In this document: piece after piece, positions 15,449 through 23,471 of the stretch
Layout: each line of letters begins with the position of its first letter
How positions within the stretch are numbered: position 1 is the first letter of the stretch
Assembly: GCA_900320185.1 (NCBI GenBank)
Contig: ONRD01000023.1
Coordinates: forward strand, 1 to 46,499
Reading direction: 5' to 3'
Length of the DNA stretch: 46,499 nt
Source: an uncultured Bacteroidales bacterium
Lineage (GTDB): Bacteria > Bacteroidota > Bacteroidia > Bacteroidales > UBA932
Position numbers and translations under genes: made by a program
Notes under the pieces: model-generated
Database searches by the model: none
Seen by the model: only the letters and a program-made list of their open reading frames with translations
What the model was told of the DNA's origin: nothing

Positions 15449-15763
15449 ATGAGAAGCTACGACAAGCCCTACTTAAGCGAGAAGAAGTACATCAAGAACC
15501 AGGTCGAGACCCTCTCAGGCGAGAGGCTCGCCTTCCTCGGCGGCGACCGCCTCGGCGACCTCGACATTCTCGGCGAGGACCCGCAGGTCTGCCGCAAGGT
15601 CCGGCGCATCCTGGAGAAGCGGGTCTGCCAGCGTTTCTGGAAGAACGCCTCCCCTGGGAAGCGGGCCGATAACCGCGCCCGTTTCGAGACCCGGCACCAG
15701 CTCTCGAACCACTACCGTAACATCTACGGCCTCGTCCCCGAGGAGTACCGCCTCTCCGCATAA
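15449..15763 (+). CDS. Hypothetical small basic protein (104 aa) heading the MoxR-VWA operon
   Basis: The protein is highly charged and helical (MRSYDKPYLSEKKYIKNQVE, later VCRKVRRILEKRVCQRFWK and FETRHQLSNHYRNIYGLVP). It has no signal or membrane segment, and its abundance of Arg and Lys would suit nucleic-acid or acidic-partner binding. ATG 15449 is chosen because it follows the element at 15416 by 19 nt with an A-rich leader; the frame upstream from 15371 looks non-coding. MoxR starts 13 nt after its stop. I do not recognise the family. Confidence 0.65.
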   Translation: MRSYDKPYLSEKKYIKNQVETLSGERLAFLGGDRLGDLDILGEDPQVCRKVRRILEKRVCQRFWKNASPGKRADNRARFETRHQLSNHYRNIYGLVPEEYRLSA

Positions 15764-15776
15764 AACCCAGTGACAC

Positions 15777-16862
15777 ATGTCCAACATCAGCATCAACACC
15801 ACCGAGCTCCAGCAGCTCCTCGACATCACCCCCGCCCACCAGAACATCATGCTGGTGGGCGCCCACGGCATCGGCAAGTCCGAGATACTCACCGAGTACT
15901 TCTCCGGGAAGGGGATGCGCGTCGTCCCCCTCTTCCTCGGGCAGATGTCCGACCCTGGGGACCTCATCGGCATCCCCAACCGCAACCAGTCCACCGGCAA
16001 GACGGAGTTCATGCCGCCGTGGTGGTTCCCCCTCGACGGGAAGCCCGTCGTCCTTTTCCTCGACGAGCTCAACCGCGCCCGTCCGGAGGTCCTGCAGACC
16101 ATCATGGACCTCGCGCTCAACCGCACCCTCGCCGGGAGGTCCCTCCCGGAGGGCAGCCGGATCATCTCGGCCGTCAACGCCGGGGACCAGTACCAGCTCA
16201 CCGACCTCGACCCCGCCCTCGTATCCCGCTTCAACGTCGTGACCTTCCGCCCGACCGTCCAGGAGTGGCTCCTCTGGGCGGAACGGGAGGGGGTTGACCC
16301 CCGCGTGAGGGACTTCGTCCGCGAGAACCCCATCTGGCTGGACAGGGACCCCGACGCCCGGGAAGGGGCGGACACGGGCCTGGACAAGACCCCGGACCGC
16401 AGGGCCTGGAAGCGGGTCTCGGACATCCTCATCCGGACGGGAGAGGTGACGCCCATCGTGACGAAGGCCGTCTCCGCCATAGTCGGGCCGAAGGCCGCCG
16501 CGGCCCTCGTCGGGAGCATCTCCGCCCGCAAGATCCTCTCGGGACGGGAGGTCCTCCAGCAGCTGGAGCGGCACCTCAAGACCCTCCGCGGGTATGAGCT
16601 CCACCAGCTGTCGACCGTCAACGACGGCATCTTCCGCCACCTCGAGGTCGAGGTCCTCTCCGGCAAGGAGAAGGAGAACGCGAAGAAGAACGTCGAGGCG
16701 TACTTCGACTTCCTCTCCAGGGAGAAGAAGGAGGCCGCCGCGCACTTCGCCTCCCTCTACGTCCAGGACACCTATCCGAAGGCCGTCTCGTTCATGGCCC
16801 GCGAGTGCCCCATACTCACCATGTCCATGGTTCTCTATGTCAAGAACATCGCCGTCCGCTGA
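15777..16862 (+). CDS. MoxR-type AAA+ ATPase
   Basis: The 361-aa protein shows the MoxR/ATPase_5 pattern: Walker A GAHGIGKS (28-35), Walker B VVLFLDELNRA (91-101), sensor 1 in ISAVNAGDQYQL (Asn134) and the conserved PALVSRF (Arg151). A helical C-terminal part of about 160 residues follows (EVLSGKEKENAKKNVEAYFD). MoxR ATPases act with VWA-domain partners as chaperone-like complexes that load or remodel client proteins. The VWA gene starts one nucleotide after this stop, so the pair is translationally linked. There is no promoter element between the 104-aa gene and this one, which makes one transcript from 15416 likely. Confidence 0.9.
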   Translation: MSNISINTTELQQLLDITPAHQNIMLVGAHGIGKSEILTEYFSGKGMRVVPLFLGQMSDPGDLIGIPNRNQSTGKTEFMPPWWFPLDGKPVVLFLDELNRARPEVLQTIMDLALNRTLAGRSLPEGSRIISAVNAGDQYQLTDLDPALVSRFNVVTFRPTVQEWLLWAEREGVDPRVRDFVRENPIWLDRDPDAREGADTGLDKTPDRRAWKRVSDILIRTGEVTPIVTKAVSAIVGPKAAAALVGSISARKILSGREVLQQLERHLKTLRGYELHQLSTVNDGIFRHLEVEVLSGKEKENAKKNVEAYFDFLSREKKEAAAHFASLYVQDTYPKAVSFMARECPILTMSMVLYVKNIAVR

Positions 16863-16863
16863 C

Positions 16864-18045
16864 ATGAGGGAACGTATCTCCGACATCCTCGAGGAGTGGT
16901 TCCTCCGCGAGCCGGTCCTCTTCCAGGTCCTCTGCGCACACTGCATCGAGGAGAACGCCTCCATACCCTGCCCGGTGCGGAGCGGCCTCCGCCGGGTCGA
17001 GTACAACCCCGGCCTCGTCCGGGAGATGTCCGACCGCGCCCTGGAGCAGGCGCTCCGGACGGAGGCCATCCGAATCCTCCTCAAGCACCCCTACCAGCGG
17101 CGGCCCGACGCCTGCTCCCAGCAGGCCGTCGCCGTCGGAAGCAACCTCACGATCGGGGACAACTACACGATGGAAAACATTCCCATCGAGCGGCCGAAGG
17201 ACTACGGCCTTCCCTCCGGACAGCCCTACGAGTGGTACTCGCGCCGCATCCAGGCGCTACTCCCTCAGGAGGGCGGAGAGGGAGACCGGCAGGAAGGTGG
17301 GGGCCCCTCCCCATCGGGTGTGCAAGGGAACGTCGGTGACGACGAACGCCGGCAGGCGCTCCGCTCCTCCGCCGAGAAAGACACCGCCCTCTCCGAGCTA
17401 TGGTCCGAGGACGAGCTGATGCTCACGCTCATCGACGGGATCATCGAGTCGGCGAAGGACTGGGGAACCCTTGCCGGGAGCTTCGCGGAGATGCTCAAGG
17501 CCTCGACGCGCTCGAGGATCGACTGGCGGAACGTCCTCTCGGGGTTCCGCGCCAGCATCCTGAGCACGAAACGGAAACTCACCCGCATGCGTCCCAACCG
17601 GCGCACGGGGTTCGACAACATGGGGTCCATCCGCCGCTTCGACACGCGGCTCCTTGTCGCCGTGGATGTCAGCGGATCCATCTCCTCGCAGGATCTCTCG
17701 TACTTCTACGGAGTAATCAACGGCGCCTTCCGCTACGGGTTCACCGTCGTGGACGTGCTGCAGTTCGACGTGGGGGTACGGGTGGTGCATACCCTCAGGA
17801 AGGTCATGCGGGACGTGGCCGTCGTCGGGCGGGGCGGGACCTCGTTCCAGGAGCCCATAGACTACGCCCACCAGAACGGATATGACGGGCTGGTGATCCT
17901 CACCGACGGATGCGCTCCGGAACCCGTCATCCCGGACGGGATGCGCTGCCGCATCGCCTGGGTGTGCGACAGGGAGGCCAGTTATGAACGGGCGCACCAC
18001 TGGATGGAGAAGTCCGGGCGGGTCTGCACCATGGAACTCAGATAA
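16864..18045 (+). CDS. VWA-domain protein with degenerate DUF2201-like metallopeptidase region
   Basis: The 393-aa protein pairs with the MoxR ATPase. The C-terminal VWA domain (about 262-393) has a MIDAS: LLVAVDVSGSIS (Asp268, Ser270, Ser272), GGTSF (Thr326) and LVILTDG (Asp348). The N-terminal part resembles the DUF2201 putative metallopeptidase region. Where that family has an HExxH-type zinc motif and a further His, here I read RTEAIRILLKHPYQRR: the two zinc His are replaced (Thr66, Arg70) while Glu67 and the later His75 remain. Catalysis is therefore unlikely, and the domain may have become a binding module. A linker with many Gly and Pro (about 136-160) separates the halves. Start ATG 16864 is one nt after the MoxR stop. 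Confidence 0.85.
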   Translation: MRERISDILEEWFLREPVLFQVLCAHCIEENASIPCPVRSGLRRVEYNPGLVREMSDRALEQALRTEAIRILLKHPYQRRPDACSQQAVAVGSNLTIGDNYTMENIPIERPKDYGLPSGQPYEWYSRRIQALLPQEGGEGDRQEGGGPSPSGVQGNVGDDERRQALRSSAEKDTALSELWSEDELMLTLIDGIIESAKDWGTLAGSFAEMLKASTRSRIDWRNVLSGFRASILSTKRKLTRMRPNRRTGFDNMGSIRRFDTRLLVAVDVSGSISSQDLSYFYGVINGAFRYGFTVVDVLQFDVGVRVVHTLRKVMRDVAVVGRGGTSFQEPIDYAHQNGYDGLVILTDGCAPEPVIPDGMRCRIAWVCDREASYERAHHWMEKSGRVCTMELR

Positions 18046-18062
18046 AAGATAAACATCGGATC

Positions 18063-18635
18063 ATGAAACCATTCAACGAACTGACGGAGAAGGAAATCCT
18101 CCAGGAAGGGATGAAGGCCGTCCGGGATTACCTGGCCGACATCCGGCAGACGCGGGTGTTCTCGCTTGAAGACTGCCTTGACAGGTGCCTCAAGCAGATA
18201 CGGGAGCTCTACCAGCGTTCCGTGGAGCCGGGGCAGTCGGCACGTATCGGAGGGGCGTGGTTCTTCAAGCCGCTGACGCAGGACAGGACGGCCGAACTGG
18301 AGCAGGTCCTTGCGCGTTTCCGTGGGCCGCTCCGGGAGAGAATCGTTGCCGTCGAGCAGCGTTACCTCCGCGTGCAGACGGTCTCCCGCATCAACGCGGC
18401 CGCCGCCACGGTGATTATCCGCTCGACCTTCCAGGCGGCGGGGCTGGCCCCCTGCGTGACGGGGCAGAAATACCGCGCAAGGGTGGAAGTGACGCTTCCG
18501 GAAGGGAACCATGTCCGCTTCTACGTACGGTACAAGGATCTCACCAGGGAGGGATTCGCGGATGAGATCCTCAAGGCCGTCCTGGATCTCGGGGACGCGC
18601 TGTCACGCCTCGGGTATGGGGCGGCCATCAGCTGA
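18063..18635 (+). CDS. Hypothetical protein (190 aa) in the MoxR-VWA operon
   Basis: The protein opens with helices (MKPFNELTEKEILQEGMKAV; DCLDRCLKQIRELYQRSVEP), continues with a basic helix (RFRGPLRERIVAVEQRYLR) and ends in a strand-rich part (YRARVEVTLPEGNHVRFYVR). There is no signal or membrane segment. It begins 17 nt after the VWA stop with an A-rich leader and no promoter element, so it belongs to the same transcript. I do not recognise the family. Its pairing with the next gene, whose middle part has the similar strand pattern HITIDLPNGRYRLYRGL, may mean the two are distant relatives or bind alike. Confidence 0.7.
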   Translation: MKPFNELTEKEILQEGMKAVRDYLADIRQTRVFSLEDCLDRCLKQIRELYQRSVEPGQSARIGGAWFFKPLTQDRTAELEQVLARFRGPLRERIVAVEQRYLRVQTVSRINAAAATVIIRSTFQAAGLAPCVTGQKYRARVEVTLPEGNHVRFYVRYKDLTREGFADEILKAVLDLGDALSRLGYGAAIS

Positions 18636-18650
18636 CAATAAGGAACACAT

Positions 18651-19502
18651 ATGACGAACCTCTGCACACTGTTTTTCGATTCAGCCATCACCATCTGCGG
18701 ACAGCCCACCCTGGAGGACCAGATAGCCTCCCTGGCGGAGCAATATGCCGGGGGCTTCCTGGAATCCTACCGGACAGGGCACCGTTCCTTTTCCCACAAC
18801 TCCGAATCCCCTTGGACCGGGCTGTGGGACTACCTCATGGAGCCACTCCTGGAGCATAGGAGAATGGTCCCCCGCGAGGCTCCTTCCGGAGCTCTTGCCG
18901 AGGAGGTGGCCGCCGAACTGATCCGGTCCGGGGTCGACAAGGAGGACATCCGGGCGAACCATCAGCATATCACGATCGATCTCCCGAACGGGAGGTACCG
19001 CCTTTACCGGGGGCTCCAGCCAGGGACGCCCGCAGGATCCCTCCGCATCCTCCTTCCTGGGCAGAGTCGCATCTTCGAAACGGGACTGGCCCCCGGTGAG
19101 CTGTCCCGTCTCATCCTTTTCATCGACTCGGTCATCCCGCCCCTCAAAAGGGTCATGGACCGGCTCGAGGAAGATATCCGGATAGCGGAGAAAGAGTACA
19201 TCGCCGGACAGAAAGCGGCAGAGATTGCAAGGAAGGCCGTTTCCAAGCTTCTCGAGGAGGTGCTGCCCGCCCTTGACATCGAGTTTTCCTTCGGGTTAGT
19301 CGGTGAAAGTGTCCGCCTGAACCTCAGGAAGGAGCTTCATGGCAGCGTCGACATTCCTTTGGACGAAATCCCATCGTTCCTCTCCGACTCCGACAGGATC
19401 CTTTCCACCCTCTCCCCGGTCAAGCCACAGCCGACCGAATGGATTCCTGCAACATCATCCTTCGGGAACCTGCGCGGCTGGCCGATAAAGCGTACAAAAT
19501 GA
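18651..19502 (+). CDS. Hypothetical coiled-coil-containing protein (283 aa)
   Basis: The 283-aa protein has a helical start (LEDQIASLAEQYAGGFLESY), a strand segment (HITIDLPNGRYRLYRGL) and a likely coiled coil around residues 160-205 (LKRVMDRLEEDIRIAEKEY, KAAEIARKAVSKLLEEVLP). No signal peptide, no membrane segment and no recognised family. It starts 15 nt after the 190-aa gene and its stop overlaps the next ATG (ATGA at 19499), so it sits inside the same operon. The coiled coil suggests an oligomeric or scaffold role; that is inference. Confidence 0.7.
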   Translation: MTNLCTLFFDSAITICGQPTLEDQIASLAEQYAGGFLESYRTGHRSFSHNSESPWTGLWDYLMEPLLEHRRMVPREAPSGALAEEVAAELIRSGVDKEDIRANHQHITIDLPNGRYRLYRGLQPGTPAGSLRILLPGQSRIFETGLAPGELSRLILFIDSVIPPLKRVMDRLEEDIRIAEKEYIAGQKAAEIARKAVSKLLEEVLPALDIEFSFGLVGESVRLNLRKELHGSVDIPLDEIPSFLSDSDRILSTLSPVKPQPTEWIPATSSFGNLRGWPIKRTK

Positions 19503-19690
19503 TTCCACCCTGCCTTCATGGCCGGAGCCACCCGCAGGTGAGCCGCTACAGCGACCCTGTCCGCTGGAGCCCCGACGTCGAGCCCCAGGCCAGGATGTTC
19601 CATTCCCCGGACATCTACGGTTACCTGGCAGTGGACGGCACTCTGTCCCACCATTTCAATGCCGACATCAACACATCGCTGAACGCCTAG
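19499..19690 (+). CDS. Hypothetical small protein (63 aa), ATGA-coupled
   Basis: The frame starts at ATG 19499, overlapping the TGA of the previous gene as ATGA, the classic translational-coupling arrangement. The product begins MIPPCLHGRSHPQVSRYSDP and ends HHFNADINTSLNA. A longer start at 19439 would put 63 nt more inside the upstream gene and is less likely. No family is recognised. It is the last gene of the rightward arm before base composition changes sharply. Confidence 0.5.
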   Translation: MIPPCLHGRSHPQVSRYSDPVRWSPDVEPQARMFHSPDIYGYLAVDGTLSHHFNADINTSLNA

Positions 19691-19772
19691 ATCATGTCCG
19701 AGCCGCCGCACCGGGGTCTACCTGTTCTCCGCAGTACGTGTTTTAGACACGATATTTGTAATATAATAAGAT

Positions 19773-20138
19773 ATGGTTATTGAGATTTATAAAGATGATT
19801 ATTGCAAAAATTATGTCGGCAAAGTCATTAATGGCGATGTTGATGACATGATTGATTTCCTTCGCAAGAAGATTAAGCGAAACAAATGCGATGTTTTTAC
19901 CTATTGTTGGGATGAAGACGGGGCGTGTGCTATGTCCGACGATGAGGAATGTGCAGTCGAGAGGGATTCTGAGACCATGCTCTCATTAATTTCGAATAGG
20001 GTTTCTAAGTTTGGCTATTGCCGATTTGGATGCAAACTTGGGGAGGTTGTAGTAAGAGACCCATTAAATGTGGACTACATAAAAAGGGTAATAGGCGAAA
20101 AACAGAAAATATTATCACTTCTTCAAGAAAAACAATAA
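19773..20138 (+). CDS. AT-rich orphan hypothetical protein (121 aa)
   Basis: The protein (MVIEIYKDDYCKNYVGKVIN ... IKRVIGEKQKILSLLQEKQ) is acidic in the middle, Cys-rich (several scattered Cys including FGYCRFGCKLG), and ends in a charged helix. Base composition is strikingly AT-rich beside the very GC-rich genes on its left, a sign of separate acquisition. Upstream is AT-rich (GATATTTGTAATATAATAAG), giving a GATATTTG box that resembles the Bacteroidota -7 element rather than the island element. I do not recognise the family. Confidence 0.7.
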   Translation: MVIEIYKDDYCKNYVGKVINGDVDDMIDFLRKKIKRNKCDVFTYCWDEDGACAMSDDEECAVERDSETMLSLISNRVSKFGYCRFGCKLGEVVVRDPLNVDYIKRVIGEKQKILSLLQEKQ

Positions 20139-20148
20139 TAAATTATGA

Positions 20149-20385
20149 ATGGAAATTGTAATGCGGGATCTCGCCTGGGAGACAAGGTTCGGCGAGGACA
20201 TGGTGAACGCCCCCCAGGCCTATGACGAGGACCTGCATGTCGGTATCCTTGGCGGGGAAGTCTCTATCATCCGGCTCTCCCCGGATCTCTCCCCGGAGAA
20301 TTCACATGCCCTTACGGCTTCGGTCGACTGGTGGACCAACATCGGGAGGTGGCAGTTCAACGCCCTTACCGGACTACTCGCGTGA
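20149..20385 (+). CDS. Short hypothetical protein (78 aa), possibly truncated
   Basis: The frame reads MEIVMRDLAWETRFGEDMVN, then VGILGGEVSIIRLSPDLSPE, ending WQFNALTGLLA. Composition returns to GC-rich at this point. Its 3' end overlaps the convergent flavodoxin gene by 20 nt. The sequence looks like the N-terminal half of a larger domain, so it may be a remnant cut at the junction where the island or the AT-rich gene inserted. Met5 is an alternative start. Confidence 0.4.
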   Translation: MEIVMRDLAWETRFGEDMVNAPQAYDEDLHVGILGGEVSIIRLSPDLSPENSHALTASVDWWTNIGRWQFNALTGLLA

Positions 20386-21211
20386 AGACCGGAGGTTTTC
20401 CATCCTCGCAAAGGACATCGACCCGGATGCGGCGAGGCTCCGACAGGCTGTCGGCGGCACGGGGGAAGTCACTGGCCAGGAACTGGTATTCGATGCCGCC
20501 GGTCACAGGCCGGGACGAGACAGAGTCCGCCTTTGCATTCAGCATGGGATAGTCGCCGACAGCGGCATCGAAAATCCCGGATTCCTCGCCGGAGACGGCA
20601 TGCACGGGGCCAAAGTCGTCATACTCTTCCACCGCCTCATTGATGAAACCGTTGACGGCGAGGAAGCGCCTCAGCTCTTTTTCAGCGGCATCCAGCCGCG
20701 CAGCGCGGATGCCGAAACCCGGAAGCACCTCACAACCGGGCTGTGCCGCCTTGAGGTCCCTGACGCTGGATTCAAGGCCTCCGCTGCCGAAAGTGCAGAC
20801 CGGCACGACCTTCTTCCCGCTCAGGTTGACGGACTCGAGGAAACTCGCCACGGGCAGGGCGTATGTCCCGAACCAGACCGGGTAACACAGGAAGATCACA
20901 TCGTAGTCGTCCAAGTTGCTTTCGACTGGGTATATCTCCGGCAAGCGGCCGGAAGTCCTCTCTTCCAATGCACGCTCGACGACTGCCTCGTAAGTATCAC
21001 CGTAAGGTTCCGTCGGGGTGATCATATCCATGGAATAGCTGTCGCCCAGCAAGCTTGCAAGGGTAGAAGCAACCTTATCGGTGTTGCCTGACTCCGAATA
21101 ATAAAGCACGAGGTACCGTGGCGACTTTGGACGGTCCGACAGCGCATAGACGATGGCGACGATGGCGACGACGGCTGCAACGATCGCATAGTAAGGCCAA
21201 TATTTTTTCAT
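20366..21211 (-). CDS. Membrane-anchored flavodoxin-like protein
   Basis: The 281-aa protein has one N-terminal membrane helix (YYAIVAAVVAIVAIVYAL, about residues 5-22), then a flavodoxin fold. The FMN phosphate loop is YSESGNTDKVA. Later strands DDYDVIFLCYPVWFGTYALP and KKVVPVCTFGSGGLESS match the family's second and third FMN-contact regions. About 100 further residues follow the flavodoxin core. It probably holds FMN on the cytoplasmic or periplasmic face and carries electrons. Start MKKYWPYY (21211) is chosen over an upstream ATG at 21259, which would put 16 odd residues before the membrane helix. A TATATTTA box lies in the leader region upstream. Confidence 0.85.
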   Translation of the reverse strand: MKKYWPYYAIVAAVVAIVAIVYALSDRPKSPRYLVLYYSESGNTDKVASTLASLLGDSYSMDMITPTEPYGDTYEAVVERALEERTSGRLPEIYPVESNLDDYDVIFLCYPVWFGTYALPVASFLESVNLSGKKVVPVCTFGSGGLESSVRDLKAAQPGCEVLPGFGIRAARLDAAEKELRRFLAVNGFINEAVEEYDDFGPVHAVSGEESGIFDAAVGDYPMLNAKADSVSSRPVTGGIEYQFLASDFPRAADSLSEPRRIRVDVLCEDGKPPVFTRVVR

Positions 21212-21367
21212 TTGAAGGAAGATTATGTTCAGCGACGTAAATATAACATTATTCCGCATAAATACAGTCAGTCACCATGAAGCCTACATCTACGGCCCGA
21301 ACCTGCCAAGGTCGGTGTATGCCAGCGTGAAGCTGAGTTTCTGACGAATTATCGCTATATTAGCTGC

Positions 21368-22399
21368 ATGGAAAAGAAATCATTCACCTGCGACTACAAT
21401 GAAGGAGCCCACCCGCTTATCCTGCAGCGGCTCCTCGAGACGAACATGATCCAGGAACCCGGCTACGGCGAAGATTCCTTCACTGCGTCAGCGAAGGAGA
21501 AGATACGCCAGGCGGCCGGCTGCCCGGAGGCGGAGGTGTTCTTCCTCGTCGGCGGGACACAGACCAACGCCACGGTCATCGACGCGATGCTCCGCAGCAA
21601 CGAAGGAGTGATCGCCGCCTCGACAGGGCATATCGCCGTACACGAGGCGGGCGCAGTCGAATTCTGCGGGCACAAGGTCATCACCATCCCCCAGCAGGAA
21701 GGTAAGATATCTCCCGAGGGGCTGGCTTCCTACCTCAAGGCTTTCTACGCCGACCCCACATGGCCCCACATGGTCGCTCCGGGGATGGTCTACACCTCCT
21801 GGCCCACCGAGTACGGCACCCTTTATTCACGCGACGAACTGCTCCGGATAAGGGGAATATGCAAGGACTACGGGATCAAGCTCTTCATCGACGGGGCCCG
21901 TCTGGGCTACGGCCTCATGAGCGACGCGGCCGACCTCGACCTTCCGGCCATGGCAAGGCTGTGCGACGCATTCTACATCGGGGGCACCAAAGTCGGGGCT
22001 CTCTGCGGAGAAGCCGTCATATTCCCTGACGGGAATGCCCCCAGGAACTTCTTCTCCACGATAAAGCAGCACGGGGCGCTTCTCGCCAAGGGACGCCTCA
22101 CCGGAATCCAGTTCGACACCCTCTTCACGGACGGCCTCTATTTCAAGATAGCGCGCAACGCCATCGAAAGGGCGATGGAGATGAAAGCGCTCTTTGAGCG
22201 CAAGGGCATTCCGCTGTTCAAGGACTCCCCTACCAACCAGCAGTTTCCGATCCTTACCGACGAACAGATGGCAGCCATCGAAGGGAAGGTTCTCTATGAA
22301 ACCTGGGAGAAGCTTACGGACGGACGCACCGTGACCCGCTTCGCGACAAGCTGGGCAACCACCCGCGAAGACATAGCCCTCCTGGAGACAATCCTCTGA
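21368..22399 (+). CDS. ltaE: Low-specificity threonine aldolase (PLP-dependent)
   Basis: The 343-aa protein matches the beta-eliminating lyase/threonine aldolase family: start FTCDYNEGAHPLILQRLLET, GGTQTNATVIDAML for the PLP phosphate region, LFIDGARLGYGL with the cofactor Asp, and YIGGTKVGALCGE with the Schiff-base Lys. It cleaves L-threonine or L-allo-threonine to glycine and acetaldehyde, in the cytoplasm. Length is normal for the family. HydE follows after 13 nt on the same strand, so the two may be cotranscribed; the 156-nt gap upstream is shared with the divergent flavodoxin gene. Confidence 0.9.
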   Translation: MEKKSFTCDYNEGAHPLILQRLLETNMIQEPGYGEDSFTASAKEKIRQAAGCPEAEVFFLVGGTQTNATVIDAMLRSNEGVIAASTGHIAVHEAGAVEFCGHKVITIPQQEGKISPEGLASYLKAFYADPTWPHMVAPGMVYTSWPTEYGTLYSRDELLRIRGICKDYGIKLFIDGARLGYGLMSDAADLDLPAMARLCDAFYIGGTKVGALCGEAVIFPDGNAPRNFFSTIKQHGALLAKGRLTGIQFDTLFTDGLYFKIARNAIERAMEMKALFERKGIPLFKDSPTNQQFPILTDEQMAAIEGKVLYETWEKLTDGRTVTRFATSWATTREDIALLETIL

Positions 22400-22412
22400 A
22401 GCCCACATTGCG

Positions 22413-23471
22413 ATGACTCAGCATAACCTACAAGACGACCACAGCTCCACCCCCGGAGACGGCGGCTTCGGCCAGGATGGCGGCTGCCTGAACATCAGCG
22501 CGGTGGAAGCGCTGCTCACGGACGAGCCTGCAGCGGAACTCTTTGCCCGTGCAGACCGGGTCAGGCACGAGGCAGTCGGAGACGAAGTGCAGATCCGCGG
22601 CATAATAGAGTTTTCCAACATCTGCCGTAACGACTGCTTCTACTGCGGCATCCGTCGCGGCAATGCCTCCACCAGGCGCTACCGCATGAGCGAAGACGAA
22701 GCCGTGGCTGCGGCGACCCGTGCCGCAGCGCTCGGCTACAAGACCGTTGTGCTCCAGTCGGGCGAAGACATGTACTTCGACTCCGGCAGGATGAGCCGCA
22801 TCATAGAAAGGATCAAAAGACTGGATATCGCAGTGACGCTCGGACTGGGAGAGCGTGAATATTCAGACTACAAGGCTTTCAAGGATGCCGGTGCAGACAG
22901 GTACCTGCTGAGGATCGAGACTACCGACCAGGACCTCTACCGCTCCCTGCACCCGGGAATGGACTGGCAACACCGCCACGAATGCCTGATGATGATCAAG
23001 GAACTCGGCTACGAACTTGGGTCCGGTTTCATGGTAGGACTCCCTGGGCAGAGCACGGCATCGATAGCCGGAGACCTCCTCTACCTCAAGGATATAGGAG
23101 TCGACATGGCCGGTATCGGACCGTTCATCCCCCACCCGGGGACACCCCTGCGCGATGCAGCCGGAGGCACGCTGGAAATGTCCATGCGGGCGATGGCGGC
23201 GATGAGGCTTTTGCTGCCGGACATCAACATCCCGGCGACGACTGCGATGGAGACGCTCCATCCGGAAGGACGCATGAAGGCGCTGCAGGCAGGAGCCAAT
23301 GTGATCATGCTCAACGTGACCGGAACCGTCTATGGAGGCTTGTACGACCTGTACCCGGGAAAGGAAAAGCCAGGGAGCAAGCCAGAGGACTCCAGGAAGC
23401 GCATTGAAGCGGCAATATGCTCCATAGGCCGCGCGGTCGGCCAAGGTCCCGGTGGGCACAAGCGCAAGTAG
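22413..23471 (+). CDS. hydE: [FeFe]-hydrogenase maturase HydE (radical SAM)
   Basis: The 352-aa protein has the radical-SAM CX3CX2C motif in FSNICRNDCFYCGIRRGN (Cys71, 75, 78) and the HydE/BioB-like barrel (VVLQSGEDMYFDSGRMSRII, YLLRIETTDQDLYRSLHPGM, GSGFMVGLPGQS, GIGPFIPHPGTPL). HydE takes part, with HydF and HydG, in building the diiron site of the H-cluster. Length and motifs are complete. No hydF, hydG or hydrogenase gene is in this window, so the partners lie elsewhere if the pathway is functional. The extra acidic and Gly-rich N-terminus (residues 8-24) is longer than usual. It begins 13 nt after the threonine aldolase. Confidence 0.92.
   Translation: MTQHNLQDDHSSTPGDGGFGQDGGCLNISAVEALLTDEPAAELFARADRVRHEAVGDEVQIRGIIEFSNICRNDCFYCGIRRGNASTRRYRMSEDEAVAAATRAAALGYKTVVLQSGEDMYFDSGRMSRIIERIKRLDIAVTLGLGEREYSDYKAFKDAGADRYLLRIETTDQDLYRSLHPGMDWQHRHECLMMIKELGYELGSGFMVGLPGQSTASIAGDLLYLKDIGVDMAGIGPFIPHPGTPLRDAAGGTLEMSMRAMAAMRLLLPDINIPATTAMETLHPEGRMKALQAGANVIMLNVTGTVYGGLYDLYPGKEKPGSKPEDSRKRIEAAICSIGRAVGQGPGGHKRK

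Noticed and set aside
19337-19711. A 124-codon minus-strand frame at the island end
   Set aside because: It lies antisense to the 283-aa and 63-aa genes, which have ATGA coupling and consistent operon orientation.
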